From Parus major (taxonomy: Eukaryota; Chordata; Aves; Passeriformes; Paridae): a DNA stretch of 64,000 nucleotides. The stretch is taken from NCBI RefSeq assembly GCF_001522545.3, contig NC_031783.1, forward strand, positions 282,849 to 346,848, in the 5' to 3' direction. Position numbers and translations under genes: made by a program. Under the pieces are notes generated by a model. That model made no database searches. It had not been told where the DNA came from and saw only the letters and a list, made by a program, of their open reading frames with translations. Shown in pieces: positions 10,455 through 22,747 of the stretch; position 1 is the stretch's first letter; each line of letters opens with the position of its first letter.

Positions 10455-10562
10455 AATCATAGAATCACGTAACAGTTTGGGTTGGAAGGGACTTTAAAGT
10501 GCACCTTGTTTCAAGCCTCCTGCCATGGACAGGGACACCTTCTAGACTGGAAAAACCCCTCA
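10455..10562 (-). mobile_element. CR1 LINE 3' fragment
   Basis: It begins ATCATAGAATCACGTAAC and continues with GGTTGGAAGGGACTTTAAAG and CTCCTGCCATGGACAGGGAC, the reverse complement of the CR1 tail. The rest of the intron 10372-11491 shows nothing recognisable. Confidence 0.85.
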
Positions 10563-11491
10563 GAGCCTGAGTGAACTTTTATCTGATGTAGCTAAATTGC
10601 ATTATACAGGGCCTTGCACAAAGCATTGTGTGAGGCTAGTACTACTTCCTTCTGTGTATTTTTAAGTACACCATTGATGTTGATCAAGAAGAGCAGTCTT
10701 TTCCTGTGGCTCCTTTTGGTTTTACAGATAAGATATGGCAATGGCTATTGAACACTTTTCCTTCACTTTAGAAAAAGTGTAATCAAGGTTACATAGCACT
10801 CACATAGGAACTGGAAAGGAGGCTTTTTGTCCCAGCTCTCAGGAGAAATTGTCCCATAAATTGCTATATATAGTGCCAAGGGGAGTAGATTAGCTTTTTA
10901 AATTATTAATTCTCCCAAAGTATTTCTGCATTCAGAAATAAGTGATGTAGAATTCTATCAATTCCATCCTAGATCTTGGGATTTATCTTTTTAGAATCAT
11001 TAAGGTTTTTTGGCTTATCTATATTTACTGATATATTCTAAAACTTTTCCATGCTGAATCATTGCTTTATTATGACCATGGTCCTACCAGTCTACACCAC
11101 TCCTGAAGTTATTGCAGAGCCACTGTTCTGACAGAGATTCTCTTATCCCTCTTCAGTAGCAGTTCACTGAAGGAAAAAGTGAATTTTCTTACCAGTACCT
11201 CACACTGCACTTTTTTTTTCTTTCTTTCACTCCCCATATCAACTCTTGCCCTTCCTCTCACTTGTATACATGGACAGAGAGTACCAACACCTGTTTACAA
11301 TGGGAACTTCAGCTTTTAAATGTAGAGGCAGTATGGAAGAAGGCTAAAACACCAAGGAATTTGGATTCAATAGTGACAGATTGAAAAAGGGATTTGGTGC
11401 AAGATGGTGGAAATTGTGTGCTATAAGTTACTTTTTTTTCTTCTTACAGAACATATTTATTATAATGATGGCTTTGTTGTGATTGTTCCAG

Positions 11492-11583
11492 GCTCTTTCC
11501 TTTGTGACTCTCCAGTTCTGTCTGTTCATGGAGAAAATCTGTACACAGTGGAACCGTATCGGATCCAGGTCCGCACCTGGCAG
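11492..11583 (+). CDS. IFT140: IFT140 coding exon d (propeller 2)
   Basis: Ninety-two bases encode GSFLCDSPVLSVHGENLYTV and then EPYRIQVRTWQ. The acceptor is TTGTTCCAG and the donor GTGAGG. The exon starts in phase 1, completing a glycine codon, and ends in phase 0. The closing VRTWQ is a WD40 blade terminus shared with IFT140 orthologues. Confidence 0.95.
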
Positions 11584-12379
11584 GTGAGGACTGAGTAAAC
11601 CATGAAGGGACAAATAGGCCTTGTTGTTTTCAAAGACTGGTGTTAGAGCTTAAAAGTAAAGTGCATGATCTTTCTAAATCTACTAACTCTGCCTTGTCAT
11701 AATGCAGTACTCACAATAAAAATGATTTTGAGTATTTCAACAGAAAGATCTTTGACATTTTGTGTTCTTTAAAAAGTCTGTGACTCTGAACACTACTGCA
11801 ATGTAACTAATAAATATTTACAGACTTGAAGACGATCTAAAGTGCATGCAAGTTGAAATACATATATTACTTTCAGGAAGATGATCATACTGAATATTCT
11901 TACAAGACAATGAAAAATACCATTTGCACATTTTGTGTGAACCTTTGCAGCCTCTGCTAGTCTGTGAGAACTAAAAAGAGAAATCTAATTATTAGAGTTC
12001 TATGACACATCATTTTATTTAGGAAGTAAATATTATATTTTAGAATGGGTGTGATTCATCACATATAGTATATTTTTTTTTACAGATATATATTTAAGGA
12101 CCTTCAGGGACCTGATATTTCTGTATGTCTTTCACTTGGTAAAGTTTGTGTTACTAAAGAGGAAATTATTGCAGAAGAATGCCTTTAAATTTAGACTTAT
12201 TTGAGGTTATGAACACACCTGAAACACAGATTACATTTTGTGTGTATGTTTCTCCAATTTGCTTGGAGTGATTAATCTAACACAGAAGTTCAGCAATTTG
12301 TGACTCAAGTTGGTGACAAAATAGTCCCTTCTAGTGAGGCTTTGGCCACACAAACCTGGTGTTACACATTTCTTCCCAG
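11584..12379. other. IFT140 intron, no recognised elements
   Basis: AT-rich intronic sequence between two short propeller exons. I see no repeat family, open frame or structured element in it. Confidence 0.7.
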
Positions 12380-12507
12380 GGCACAGTTAAACAGTTGCTG
12401 GTGTTCTCTGAAGCAGAGGGGAATCCTTGCCTCCTGGATATCTGTGGGAATTTCCTGGCTGTGGGAACTGATCTGACTCAGTTGAAAATCTTTGATCTCT
12501 CACGCAG
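12380..12507 (+). CDS. IFT140: IFT140 coding exon e (propeller 2)
   Basis: The exon encodes [20 protein letters not shown] and then [22 protein letters not shown], a near-complete match to IFT140. The acceptor is TTCTTCCCAG and the donor GTATTT. It ends with two bases of an arginine codon (AG), completed by the first G of the exon at 14101. Confidence 0.95.
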
Positions 12508-14100
12508 GTATTTAATAAAGCTTTAAAAATAATCTGTTTACAGTTAAGCTTGTATTTTGTGAGGAATCTTTATCTGTATTTTATTTGATGAAAAGCAGTA
12601 TTCCCTTTGAATCTTCAGACAATATCAATCAGCTATGTGAGCTGATGGCTTATTTCTAAAGCAAGGGAGGAACTGGGGAGTAATTAGGCAAGTCATTGAT
12701 GATGATGATGATTTTAAAAAGAGGATACCATGAGGGATATTTGAGTGCATTTAAAAGTGTGTGGAGAATTTATGGAATATTAAGCTAAGGATGTCCCATG
12801 TTTCTTCTGATAACTTGAACAAAACTTAATCTCAAAAGAGCTGAAATGAAATCAGGTCTATCTTCTCATAAATCAGCAAACTTGTTTCAATGAATATATG
12901 GAGAAAGTGAACCTAGAACTGTGGAGACTCTGTTCTTCTTCCTGTTTAGGTTAAGAAGTTTGCGTGACTTGGTTCAAACATTGCTGTACTCTCATACTGA
13001 CAAACATAAAAAAGACACCAACCTGACATTCATTTTGAAAATTTAGCTGCTGATGACAAATGTAATTTTGAAAAGCTGAAAAGCCTGAAGAGTGAAACAG
13101 ATTCTGTTCTTCTGTGCATGCTGTCACCACAGGAATGCTAAAGTCTAGTTAGTTGCCCTCTGGAAATTATTTGGTTTGGGATCATACACATTCCACCTGA
13201 GACAGTTTGAAGGTTGTTAGATTTGGGCAGGTTTTAACTAGCATAAATATTGGATTATGATGTCTGATAGTGAGAAAAAAAGAGTTTCACTCATAAGTGT
13301 TATGACAAATTTTTGTGTTTGGTACTGAAAATATCCCTTCTCAAATTATGACACTTTAATTTCAGGGCACCATAGTTGGCTTAGAACAAATGTTATTTTC
13401 ATAGAATCAAATATTATTTTTTTATGAGATTGTATTATAGCTCTAAATTGCTGTCACTTCAAATTACTGTCACTTCTTTTTACTGCATTTTTTTGTTTCA
13501 TGAGATTTGTCCTCTGTTGCTAACTGATTACTGGGTTTGTATCTATACAGCAATAAGATTTTTTTGAGATAATAAAATATGTTAATGTGCCCTGCTAATG
13601 ACATTTCTTTGCTCCTGCTCCACAGTGTGCTTTCCATGCACAGAAATTTTATGTGATGCGCTCTATTCAACATTCATGGTACTGTTAACTTCTGTAGGAA
13701 AAGCAGACATCTGAATTCAGAATTCTGGTCAGATGTTCTTGCTGTATTTTCTTTCCTTCCTTTGCTCTCAGAACCAGTTTTAAAGGTGCAGAACTTAATA
13801 TCCAGCATAAACAGAACAGATGATTGGTGATACAAGCATCATAAAGTCACCCTAGGACACCATGTTTTGGGAATCCTGTAGAAGCACTTGCTGATTCATT
13901 GAGGAAAGAATGCCTGTTAACTTATTCCTGAAAGAAAGGAAGTGGCAGCAATCCTCTGGAGAGGGAGTCTGGGGCAGTGGTGTCATACAGTCAAAATAGT
14001 TTTCTTTTAGAAGTCTTACCCATAATTTGCTAAATGTTTTGGCTGATGCATATTGCCAGTTGCTTGCCACCATATAATTGAAGTTTATTCCTTCCCACAG
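12508..14100. other. IFT140 intron, no recognised elements
   Basis: AT-rich intron. It includes a short GAT trinucleotide run at about 12698-12712. No mobile element was recognised. Open frames here are short and lack domains. Confidence 0.65.
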
Positions 14101-14218
14101 GGAGGCAAAAGTACACTGCAACAGCAAGAGTTTATCCAAGCTGCTCCCTGGCTGCAGAGATATTGTGTCTGTGAAGTGCAATGCTAATGGCAGCAAAGTC
14201 AGCATCCTTGTCAGCAGG
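14101..14218 (+). CDS. IFT140: IFT140 coding exon f (propeller 2)
   Basis: The exon encodes REAKVHCNSKSLSKLLPGCR and continues to SKVSILVSR, the blade next to the DLSRREAK junction in IFT140. The acceptor is CCTTCCCACAG and the donor GTGAGG. With the two bases carried from the previous exon it gives exactly 40 codons, ending in phase 0. An antisense open frame of 135 codons overlaps this exon and is only its shadow. Confidence 0.94.
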
Positions 14219-14652
14219 GTGAGGCACAGCTCTTCACTCACTGTCTGGGACTTGTCCATTGGTTCATAGACAGGTGTGGGTCAAGATTACTGAGGACGCA
14301 AGAATCACTTCTCAGAAATAAACCTACCTGGTCCAGGCAGTGTATTGAATCATGTAATGAAGTGTTATGTCCCAGCATTAATTAAGGTCTCTTAAGGCTT
14401 TGTTCTGTGTTGGGAACAATCCAGAAAAAAGAATATTTCAGTTACAAAAGCTGCTTTATAGCATTTCAAAGAAATCCAAGGCTGACTTGTTGGAATAGAA
14501 AACCGGCCAGGAATTTTCTGATATTTCTTAGTAAGAAAGAACTTATGTGATTATCAGCAAAGAAAGCTGAGAGCATGAAGCAGATGGGATAAGCATACCT
14601 ATTCTTCTTTTTGACTGCATGCTCCAGCAACCTTTGTTTTCCTTTCCTGTAG

Positions 14653-14780
14653 GCAGATGGGAACATCGATTCCAAGATCTGTTTCTATGATGTTGAAATG
14701 GACCAAGTTACGCTCTTTGATTTCAAGGCTGAACAGGGACATGGTAGAGAGAACCTTTCTGCTGGACAAGGCATTGGCAA
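14653..14780 (+). CDS. IFT140: IFT140 coding exon g (end of propeller 2)
   Basis: The exon encodes [20 protein letters not shown] followed by LFDFKAEQ and a divergent [14 protein letters not shown] stretch. The [11 protein letters not shown] core is strongly conserved in IFT140. The acceptor is TTCCTGTAG and the donor GTAAGA. It ends with AA of a lysine codon completed by the exon at 20058, after a 5.3-kb intron rich in LTR sequence. Confidence 0.95.
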
Positions 14781-15012
14781 GTAAGAAACTTCTATTTCAA
14801 GAAGCATTAATGGTGGATTTAGGATGGAAATTTGCCCTGTGGAGAAAAGCACACCTTAATGCTGACATTCCTCTGTCTTAGGAAGGAGCTTGTATGAATT
14901 TAATTATTTATTTCTGAAGAACTAATTAACATTGGTGAATTGTGTGCCCATCAAGCTGCATCCCTGTCTATTCCAATAATGTGAGCTAGGTAGTGTCAAA
15001 TGAAGGTCCCAG

Positions 15013-16295
15013 TGTTGTGGTTTGACATTGGCCAAACACTAGGCACCCACAAGAGTCGTTTGCTTACCTTGTCTTTACAGTTGGGCAGAGAGGAGGGAAG
15101 AACAAAAAAAAGGAAATAACAGAGGGTTCATGAGTTGAGATAAGGACTGTGAGAAAATCACTCTAAAGGCAAAATGGGTTTAAATTTAAAGGTATAAAAT
15201 GTATTTATTATTAACAGAGTCAGAGGAGGATAATAAGAAGTATAAAACAAGCCCTTAAAACACCTCTTTTCCTGCCAGCCCATCCCTCCTTCCCACCAAC
15301 AGTGCAGGGAGATAGGGCCATGGGAGTTTTGGTCAGTTTGTCACTCAAGATGATCTTCTGTTCACTCAGGGGGAGGATTCTTACCTCTGCTATGCCATGG
15401 GTTCTCTCCCACAGGCAGTCTTCTCAAAACTGTTGTGGCATGGGGTCACTCATCGTGGGGTGCAGTCCTTGAAGGATAGGCTGCTTTACTTTGGAAGCAA
15501 GGGCTCTCTCACTCTCTCTATTCAGGTCTTCTACTAGACCACAGCTTTCTCTGGCATCCACCCACTCCAGCAGCAGCACTTTTCTCATGGGATTCGAGTG
15601 GATTTCTGTATCCCCTGTGGACTTCATGCATTACAAGGGGAAAGTTTGTCTCACCATAGTCCTCACCATGGCCTGCAGAGGAATCTCAGTTCCAGCACTT
15701 GGAGAGCCTCCTCCCCCTCTTTCTTTTCTACTGACCTTGGCGTCGCCATGTTCTCCCTCATGTGTCCTCACTTCCTTCTCTTCTCTGACTAGAAAAAACT
15801 CCTACTTGTAGGTACCATTGCCAACAAGTTGCAATAATTCAAAGATTCTTGCAGGATCACACAGCACTAAGAAGTTGATCCTGTCTAGGTTGCAATTGGG
15901 GAATTGCTCATCATGCTTTCACTGCTGGCCAGGCAGCCCTGCTGTCATCACGTAGGCAGTGGTGGCTGCTGCAATGCAGGTGCTGTTTAATGCCTCTCTT
16001 CATGTGGGACACTGGGAAGGAGAAGCCACTGCTGCCCCTGCCCTTCTACCCCCAGAGCCAGGTGGCCAGGCAGGCTTGCCATGGGCTCTGCCAGCATGGC
16101 ACCTCCCCACCCCTGAGGGAAAACTGCCTGTGTGGTGTTTTGATTTTCTTCTTAAATGTGTTATCACAGAGGTATTACCAACCTCTCTAATTGGACCAAA
16201 GTGGAAGCTTCTAGCAGCTTCTCACAGAGGCCACCCCTGTGACCCCCCCCCCCCTTGCCCCACAGCCAAACACAAGGCTATACCAAATCAACACA
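15013..16295 (-). mobile_element. Solo ERV-L-type LTR, 1.28 kb, with CCCAG duplication
   Basis: On the minus strand it starts TGTGTTGATTTGGTATAGCC and ends GTCAAACCACAACA, a configuration I recognise from a common bird ERV-L LTR family. It has an AATAAA at about 15204-15209 on that strand. CCCAG repeats perfectly at 15008-15012 and 16296-16300, the 5-bp duplication expected for this class. A 12-base poly-C run lies near 16243. There is no internal retroviral sequence, so it is a solo LTR. Overlapping open frames (for example 15959-16318) are LTR sequence, not genes. Confidence 0.88.
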
Positions 16296-17036
16296 CCCAG
16301 AAAGCAAGCTCAAAATAAACAGGAGGTAAGGAGGTAGTTCTTCAGCCAACATGCAGCTGAGCCAAGGAACTCTTTGGAAAGGAAGTAGAGAAGATGAAGG
16401 AAGGGCTTATGGAGATATTGGACAAATTCATAGAAGAGGAAGTCAGGGAGAGTTACTAGCACTTTGGAAGCCACAGCTAGGTAAAGAGATCTCTGAGGAG
16501 AGGATGGCTGGGTGTAAGGGGTTTTATACAGAAGTATTACACCACTAGAATCAGGATTCAGATCTTTAAATAAAGAAAAATCTTGGAAAGCTACCCTTCC
16601 TTGAAAAGTTTATATAATAGGAACTGAGAAGAGGGCATTGTGGAGGTCCTTGTAGGAATAAAGGTATTTTTAAAATATAATAAAATTTGGTTTGTGTGGG
16701 TAAAAAACTTATGAGGTGTCTATTTAGACCTGTTGCCTTTCTGTTCATGCAAACTGTGCTGTAGGAAGTGCATTAGAAATCCTAGCAGCACAAAGTAGTG
16801 AAGTAGAAATGCTTGTGAAAATATGGTATAATATTAAAGTACAAATTCCCATTTGATTCTACAATAATTTTTCTGACTGTATTTTTCTTAAGAAAAGCTG
16901 GCATTGGAACAGGTGGATTGCTTTTTAGCAACTATCTGCTATGGGTATTACAAGCAAAAATAGGAATATACTCTCCTTACCACTTGTAGTAGTTTAAAAT
17001 CACTAATTTTCGTTTTCCAGCCAATGCACCAAATAA

Positions 17037-18594
17037 TGTGGTGGTTTTAGCTCTAGCTAGAATCACCAGGGTACTTACTTATTTCTTGCTGTGAGATATG
17101 GATTAGGAGAAGGCAAAACAGGCTCAAAACTTAAAAGGAACAAAGAAAGTTTATTAACAGGACTACAAGAATAAGAAACCAGAATAAAACTTTCAGAAAC
17201 CTTTTCTACCCCCCCCACCCAAACTTTTCCTTTCCCAACTGACAACATAGAGGCAAAACCTGAGATGTTAAAGCAATACCAACTATACAATAGTCTTTTC
17301 ATAAGTCTCTATGGGAGAGGAGTTTTCTCTTGTCATTCCATGGAGAGTTCTCCACAAGAAAAACAGTTTTCCTGTGGCTTTTCATTTCCATGTCTGGCAG
17401 CCCCCTGGAAAAAACTCTGCCATTATACTTTCCTCCCATTTTCACATCACTCTAAGGTGTGTTCATGGGCCATGAATTCAAAGGGCAATATTTTAAGGAT
17501 GAGTTATTCAAAGGCAAAGGTTCTCTTTATCTGTTTCTATTATCATCTCTGGGAACAGAGGTTTTCTCCTTTTCTCCCTTGGGGCAAAGGGTCTTCATCA
17601 GCCCTCACCTCTCTTTCTCTCTGCTCAAGCATCTCATGGGATCACAGCTACTCCACCATCTGCTTAGCTTCATCAATCGATACTTTTGCTCAGATTTACA
17701 ATTTGAATAGTTCATTCCCCCCAATACTTTCATGAATTAAAGGAATTTTTCATAACATTGTTGTCCATCTCCATGGCCCTACCAAAAGAATATTTCAGCT
17801 TATTAAAGCATCTCCTCATTCTTCTTCTATCTTAGGCTGACTCCTTCCTTTACTGATTTTGATGTTTCATGTTGTCTTTTTACATGTTGATTGCTCCCAC
17901 TTTCCTCTCTTTGGAGAGGGGATTAAGTCTGCAGGTCTCATCTGAGTAGTGAAAGGGTTAAACCTTGCACAGATCTCGTGGATGGTGATGTGATCTCTGC
18001 CAGGGCAGCAGCCCGGGCTGTTTGTGATGGAGGATTTTTTTCAGTGGTTGTGCTGGAGGAGGGTGGCTAGGATCCCAGCAGCCAGGCTAGCACTCAGAGG
18101 CAGCACGCTGCGGGCTGATGGCTTCCCCTCTCCTTACTCGGCAGTTTCTGCCGAATCCCAGTGGCAGCAGAATTTCAGCTGAGCCAGGGACCGGCCTGGC
18201 CCGGCAGCACCGCTGTACAGGGCTCGGCGAGCTTCCCGAGGAGGCTCAGCCCCTCTGGAAAGGGACTTCTGCCACCCCACAGTCTCCATCCCCCACTCGG
18301 GAGCCGCTGGAGTGCGGCCCATAAGGGCCGCGGGGGAGCAGAGCAGCTGTACCAGAGTTCTGTTGCCTTTCAAGGCCAGAAAGAAATAGAGACAGAAACT
18401 CCCAGGCTTAGGTTTAAAAGGTGGTATTCACAAAGGTGATCTCACTTTTCAGCGGTGAAGAATGTTGTTAATTCTCAGAAATGACCAGCTGTTGTCCAGG
18501 TCTCAAGCAGAGAAGAGACTCGCAACAGCCTCTCTCAGAGGAGTTACTTCCATGGATATTTCCCACTTTTTTTCCTAAATGCCAACCTACCACA
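17037..18594 (-). mobile_element. Putative long LTR or LTR-derived block
   Basis: On the minus strand it would start TGTGGTAGGTTGGCATTTAG and end GAGCTAAAACCACCACA, with AATAAA at about 17150-17157 near the 3' end, as in an LTR. A CpG-rich segment (18100-18330) lies in the middle. No target duplication was found, and continuity across 1.56 kb is inferred, so it may be two elements. Open frames at 17265-17735 and 18118-18439 have no recognisable domains. Confidence 0.5.
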
Positions 18595-19374
18595 TCACTG
18601 AAAGCCAGAAGAAACTACTCAGTTTATCAAAAAACTAAGGCCAATGCAAATCTGGGGTCTTACATCCTGGTTAGTTATGCAGTAGTGCAGTCTAGAGTAA
18701 GTGAGGAAGTTGTTTCCAAGTGCAGTATCTTGTGTAGCCCAACAGAGGCCAACCCAAGCCAGGAGTGCTGTTTCACTGTTTGAGTGTTAGTGTCTGTGTG
18801 AATAATCCATTTATCTGTGCTTTCTTTTAAAGGATCTTCAAATTAGAGTGAGTAAAATCAGCAGAAAGTGTTAATAATCCTCTTCTGCTTCTCTTTCCCT
18901 CCTCCTGAGACAAAATCTAAACACTCCCAGGTTTTTTACAAAAATTCTGTTTTTTCGGTATGCAGTTTACTGATTGTGAATTCCATGGCAGGGAGAGGAC
19001 TTAGGTTTCTGCACCTGTTTGAATGTCTCTTTCAATTTGCCCTCTAGTCCTACTCCAATCCTCCCCACAAATTCCACCCTTCAGTGGTGACAGCAAGTGA
19101 GAAAATATTTTAATGATGTCTTTGGTTTCTCTTTTAAATAATTTGACATTTTTTCAGAAGAATGAATGCTAGGCCATTGCTAAAATAGTGTGATTCTGTA
19201 TGTCTGTAGTCTTGATATGGCTGGCACTGAAGTAATAATTGAAATGCCCAAAGGAGGCAAGATGTTATTATTTAAATTGCTGACAGAGACTGGCTTTCCC
19301 GAGGCTGCAGGAGAAGCCCTTGTGCTTAATGTGCTGTTTCACAGTGCCTCAGAATTCTTGACATACAGTAGGTG

Positions 19375-19668
19375 GTGGTTGGTCTCTTCTTCCAGGTAAC
19401 AATCAATAGGATGAGAGGAAATGACCTCAAGTTGTGCCAGTAAAGGTTTAGGTTGGGTATTAGGAAAAATTTCTTCAGGTAGAATTGTCAGGCACTGGAA
19501 CTGGCTGGCTACAGCAGTAGTGGAATCACCATCCTGGGAATGTTCATAAAATGTGTGGACATGGCACTCTGGGGCATGGTTTAGTGGTGAATGAGGTGGT
19601 GGTGCTGGGTGCATGGTTGGACTTGGTGATTTTAGAGCGTTCTTCCAATTGTAATGATTCCATGGTTT
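19375..19668 (+). mobile_element. CR1 LINE 3' fragment
   Basis: It carries a CTCAAGTTGTGCCAG...TTAGGTTGGGTATTAGGAAAA passage, the ACTGGAACTGGCTGGC region, GGACTTGGTGATTTTAGAG and a degraded ATGATTCCATGG end, all in CR1 order. It is 5' truncated. The rest of the intron up to 20057 has no recognised element. Confidence 0.8.
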
Positions 19669-20057
19669 GAAGACAGAGCTGAGGTAGCCCCTGTGTTAGG
19701 GGCTATCAGCAGCAGGCACTGAGGTAGATAGTTTGAAGGATGTTCAAGTGTTTATGTAGGACCTGCAATGTCAGGGGAGGCAGATTTTGAGTACGTCTTT
19801 TTATAGGCAATACCAATTTTTTTTCTACCAAAGTGCTTTATGTCCTGTCACCACTGTCAGTGTAAAAGACCAAACTAGCAATGTCATTGCCATGTGTAAA
19901 ATGTTAGGAGTCAGGAAAATGTATCTGGTTAATGTTCTAATACAGAGTATAAATAACTGACAATGATCCCTTGGCTGGAGATTTATTTACATTCATGCAC
20001 AGAATGGGCTGGAATTACTTTGTTTCCCTTTCTGCACCTTTTCTTGTCTCTTCATAG

Positions 20058-20205
20058 GTTTGTAGTGGAGTATCCAGAGTTGAACAGTTACATCCCTGCT
20101 CGCCATTTTTGGGACCAGAGTGAACCAAGACTTTTTGTATGTGAAGCAATTCCTGAAACAGGCTTCCAACCTCCTGACCAAAAGGAAAACCAGACTGAGG
20201 GCACA
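20058..20205 (+). CDS. IFT140: IFT140 coding exon h (propeller 2 to linker)
   Basis: The exon encodes FVVEYPELNSYIPARHFWDQ and then SEPRLFVCEAIPETGFQPPD. The HFWDQSEPRLFVCEA block is diagnostic for IFT140. The following QKENQTEGT is a low-conservation linker shorter than its mammalian counterpart. The acceptor is CTTCATAG and the donor ACA|GTATGG; the exon ends in phase 0. Confidence 0.95.
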
Positions 20206-20727
20206 GTATGGTCTTTTTCATTTGTTTTATCTTGTTTTACATAGAGTTCTCCCTGTCCAAGCAATAAATCCTTTGTGATTCATTAAGGATGTAGGAGTGG
20301 GTAGTACACATTACTAGGTGCAAAAATGAGTTGTGAGCCCTGTGTTTGCTGTCTGTGTTTCAGGCAGTCCCTCTATGGCAGCTCTCTGGTTTGGGCAGAG
20401 CTTGCACATTCTGAGGAAGAAAAAGAGGGGATTTCTTTAGCTGTGATACAATTTTGGGAATGATCTTAATACAAGCTTGTATCTGGACTACAGTTATTCA
20501 GGTGACATTATTGGGTGGATTGATAATCTCGAAGTTTGTAATTTTAAAAAATAGCTGATTTTATATCTTGAGTCCACTTTTAGCAGCAAGAATTAACTTG
20601 ATAGAATAACAGGGATGTTACTGTTAAGGTGAACAGAGAAATACACTTTTCCACCCACTCCCTCCAGTTTTCTGCTTTTCTGGAGAGGAATTGTACATTT
20701 TTATGGGACTTCTCAAATTATCTGTTA

Positions 20728-21510
20728 CTGGTGTTCATAACACTCGCTCACAGTAAGAGACTTCTCCTGGCTCAAGCTGTTCAGGTATAAGCAATTTATT
20801 GTAAGGGCAATGAGAGGGAGAGACCCGTGTCTGCCTCCAGCCTCGGCGGCTACGTGGTCGGGGGGAGAGCAGGAGAGGAGAGGTTGGAGATGGGGAGGGA
20901 GGAAACAAGAGCAACAGAGAGAGAGCAGGGAACCAGGGAGGCTTATCAGAGAGGGGGAGGACAAGAGAGGGGTAAGGGGGAAAGACCAAGAGGGTAAGAG
21001 TAAGAGAGGGAGAGAGGAAAAACTAAGAGGGTAAGGGAGGGAGAAACTAGGAGCAGGGAGAGGGGTCGGGAAAGGCTAAGAGGTGAGAGAGGGGTAAGAA
21101 CTAAGAGAGCACGAAGTTCTTGTTACAATCCAATATATCTTTTTCTGTAGTGAATATTCTAATTCCCAGTAACCAATCACTATGAGATACACCCACTAAA
21201 AATTTACATACAGCCTATGAGCATCTCTATATTAACATACAGTGTTGCATTTTAAACTCTAAAAGCTTTACAAGTTCTTTCCTTGCTTCTTGACCTTTGG
21301 ATTTTCTATCAGCAGAAGGACATTATTTCATCATCAGGGATTCTCCTTTAGCTGGCTAGGCTATTGTTCTTTGGTTATATAGTAACTAGTACTCAGCATC
21401 ATGACTCAAAGCAGGCTTTCATTTCTACTTTGATTCTAGGCTTCATATTTTCAGAATCTTCTGCCAAACAATCACATTCATAAGGTTCCCCTGTTTCATT
21501 CTCCCCAACA
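20728..21510 (-). mobile_element. Solo ERV-K-like LTR with flanking repeat
   Basis: On the minus strand it begins TGTTGGGGAGAATGAAACAG and continues with GAATGTGATTGTTTGGCAGA, which I recognise as a bird class II (ERV-K-type) LTR start. It has an AATAAA in CAATAAATTGC (about 20786-20796) and ends near GTGTTATGAACA. ATCTGTTA occurs on both sides (20720-20727 and 21511-21518), supporting a target duplication of at least 6 bp. An AG-rich, purine-biased section (20800-21100) lies inside. The exact 3' end is uncertain by a few bases. Confidence 0.8.
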
Positions 21511-22204
21511 ATCTGTTATGGTCTTCTTTACATTAGAAAAAATATTTAATTTTTATTGATCACAAGTAATCTAATCAAGATTTCTTTTATCACACAATTC
21601 TTCCCCTTTCCCTGCTTTTGTGGTTGTAGTGCTCCTTACCACTTTGTATAGAACTGCCTATCCTGCATAAACATTCCATTGATTTGAAACATACATTTTA
21701 ATCTCAAATTTTTAGATTTGTGCCTTATTTTAACTACATCTCCTAAAATTAAAGATAGAAAGCTCTTTGTCTTTTGTTGGTTAAAATGACCTTAGAAGAA
21801 CCATGAGAAGATCAAAATAAAAAAGAGAAATGGGATAGGGATGTCTCAAAAGGCCTGGCTAGGGTCTTCTAGCAAAGAAAAGAACAATTCAACTTAATAG
21901 TCCTCATGCAAAAAAAAATTAGAAATGCTTGGCTTCTAAATAAAGTTGAAAAAAAAGATATAAAAGGAATGCCACTTACTTTTTGCCCCATATTCAATGA
22001 AACTTTTTACTGTCTGCTTATGCTTTAGTAAATGAGAAATCTGATTCACTTCTGCTGGAAATAAATATTATTTTAACTAGAGTCAAGTCAATACTTAAAC
22101 TGTTAGAGGAACTATTTTTGAATGGATTATATATTTCCTGGGAGCTCAAAGCAGTCAGTGAGCTGATGAGCTTACAGTGGGAATAATATGTTTTTTTTAA
22201 AAAA

Positions 22205-22396
22205 AGTTGAAAATAGTTGTGGCTGCCCCATCCCTGGAAATGTTCAAGGCTGGGTTGGACAGGGCTTAGAGCAACCTGGTCTAGTGAATTAGTGGGTCTA
22301 GTGCCCACCCTGGCAGGGGGTTGGAGTTAGATATTTTTTAAGGCCCCTTCAAACCCAAACAATTCTGTGATTATCTTATTCCATGATTCTGTTTCT
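22205..22396 (+). mobile_element. CR1 LINE 3' fragment
   Basis: It holds GTGGCTGCCCCATCCCTGGA, CAAGGCTGGGTTGGACAGGG, GCAGGGGGTTGGAGTTAGAT and the tail AATTCTGTGATTATC..CCATGATTCTG. This is a 3' CR1 tail in direct orientation. Confidence 0.88.
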
Positions 22397-22747
22397 TTGC
22401 CCTGAGCCAGATCTCTCAGAGGCATGCCTGAAGCAGCCATCTGTGGGCAGGGGCTTCTCTCTTTATGTGAAAAAGAATTGAGAAAAAAGCTTGGGTAAAG
22501 CTGGTTGCTGAGGCAGAGGTGGAAGTCCCTTTGCAGGGGGACCAGTCTGGAATGCAGAGGGAGGTGCTGGCTGCTCACTGTAGGGAGGAAGCTTGCAGCT
22601 CTGCCCTCCCAGCAGCTGTGTGTCTGAATGTATAGGACATACTATTGTCAAGAGAAGCTTCTGACAAGTGAATATGGAAAATAGAAACAAAAAGAAAGAA
22701 AGATATTGGAGCATAAAAACAAAACAGTGCTTTGCTTCCTTTTCTAG

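Noticed and set aside
13852..14259. 135-codon minus-strand open frame
   Set aside because: It overlaps IFT140 exon f, whose + strand frame is clearly the conserved one.
17265..17735. 156-codon + strand open frame
   Set aside because: It lies within the LTR-like block 17037-18594 with no protein similarity that I recognise.
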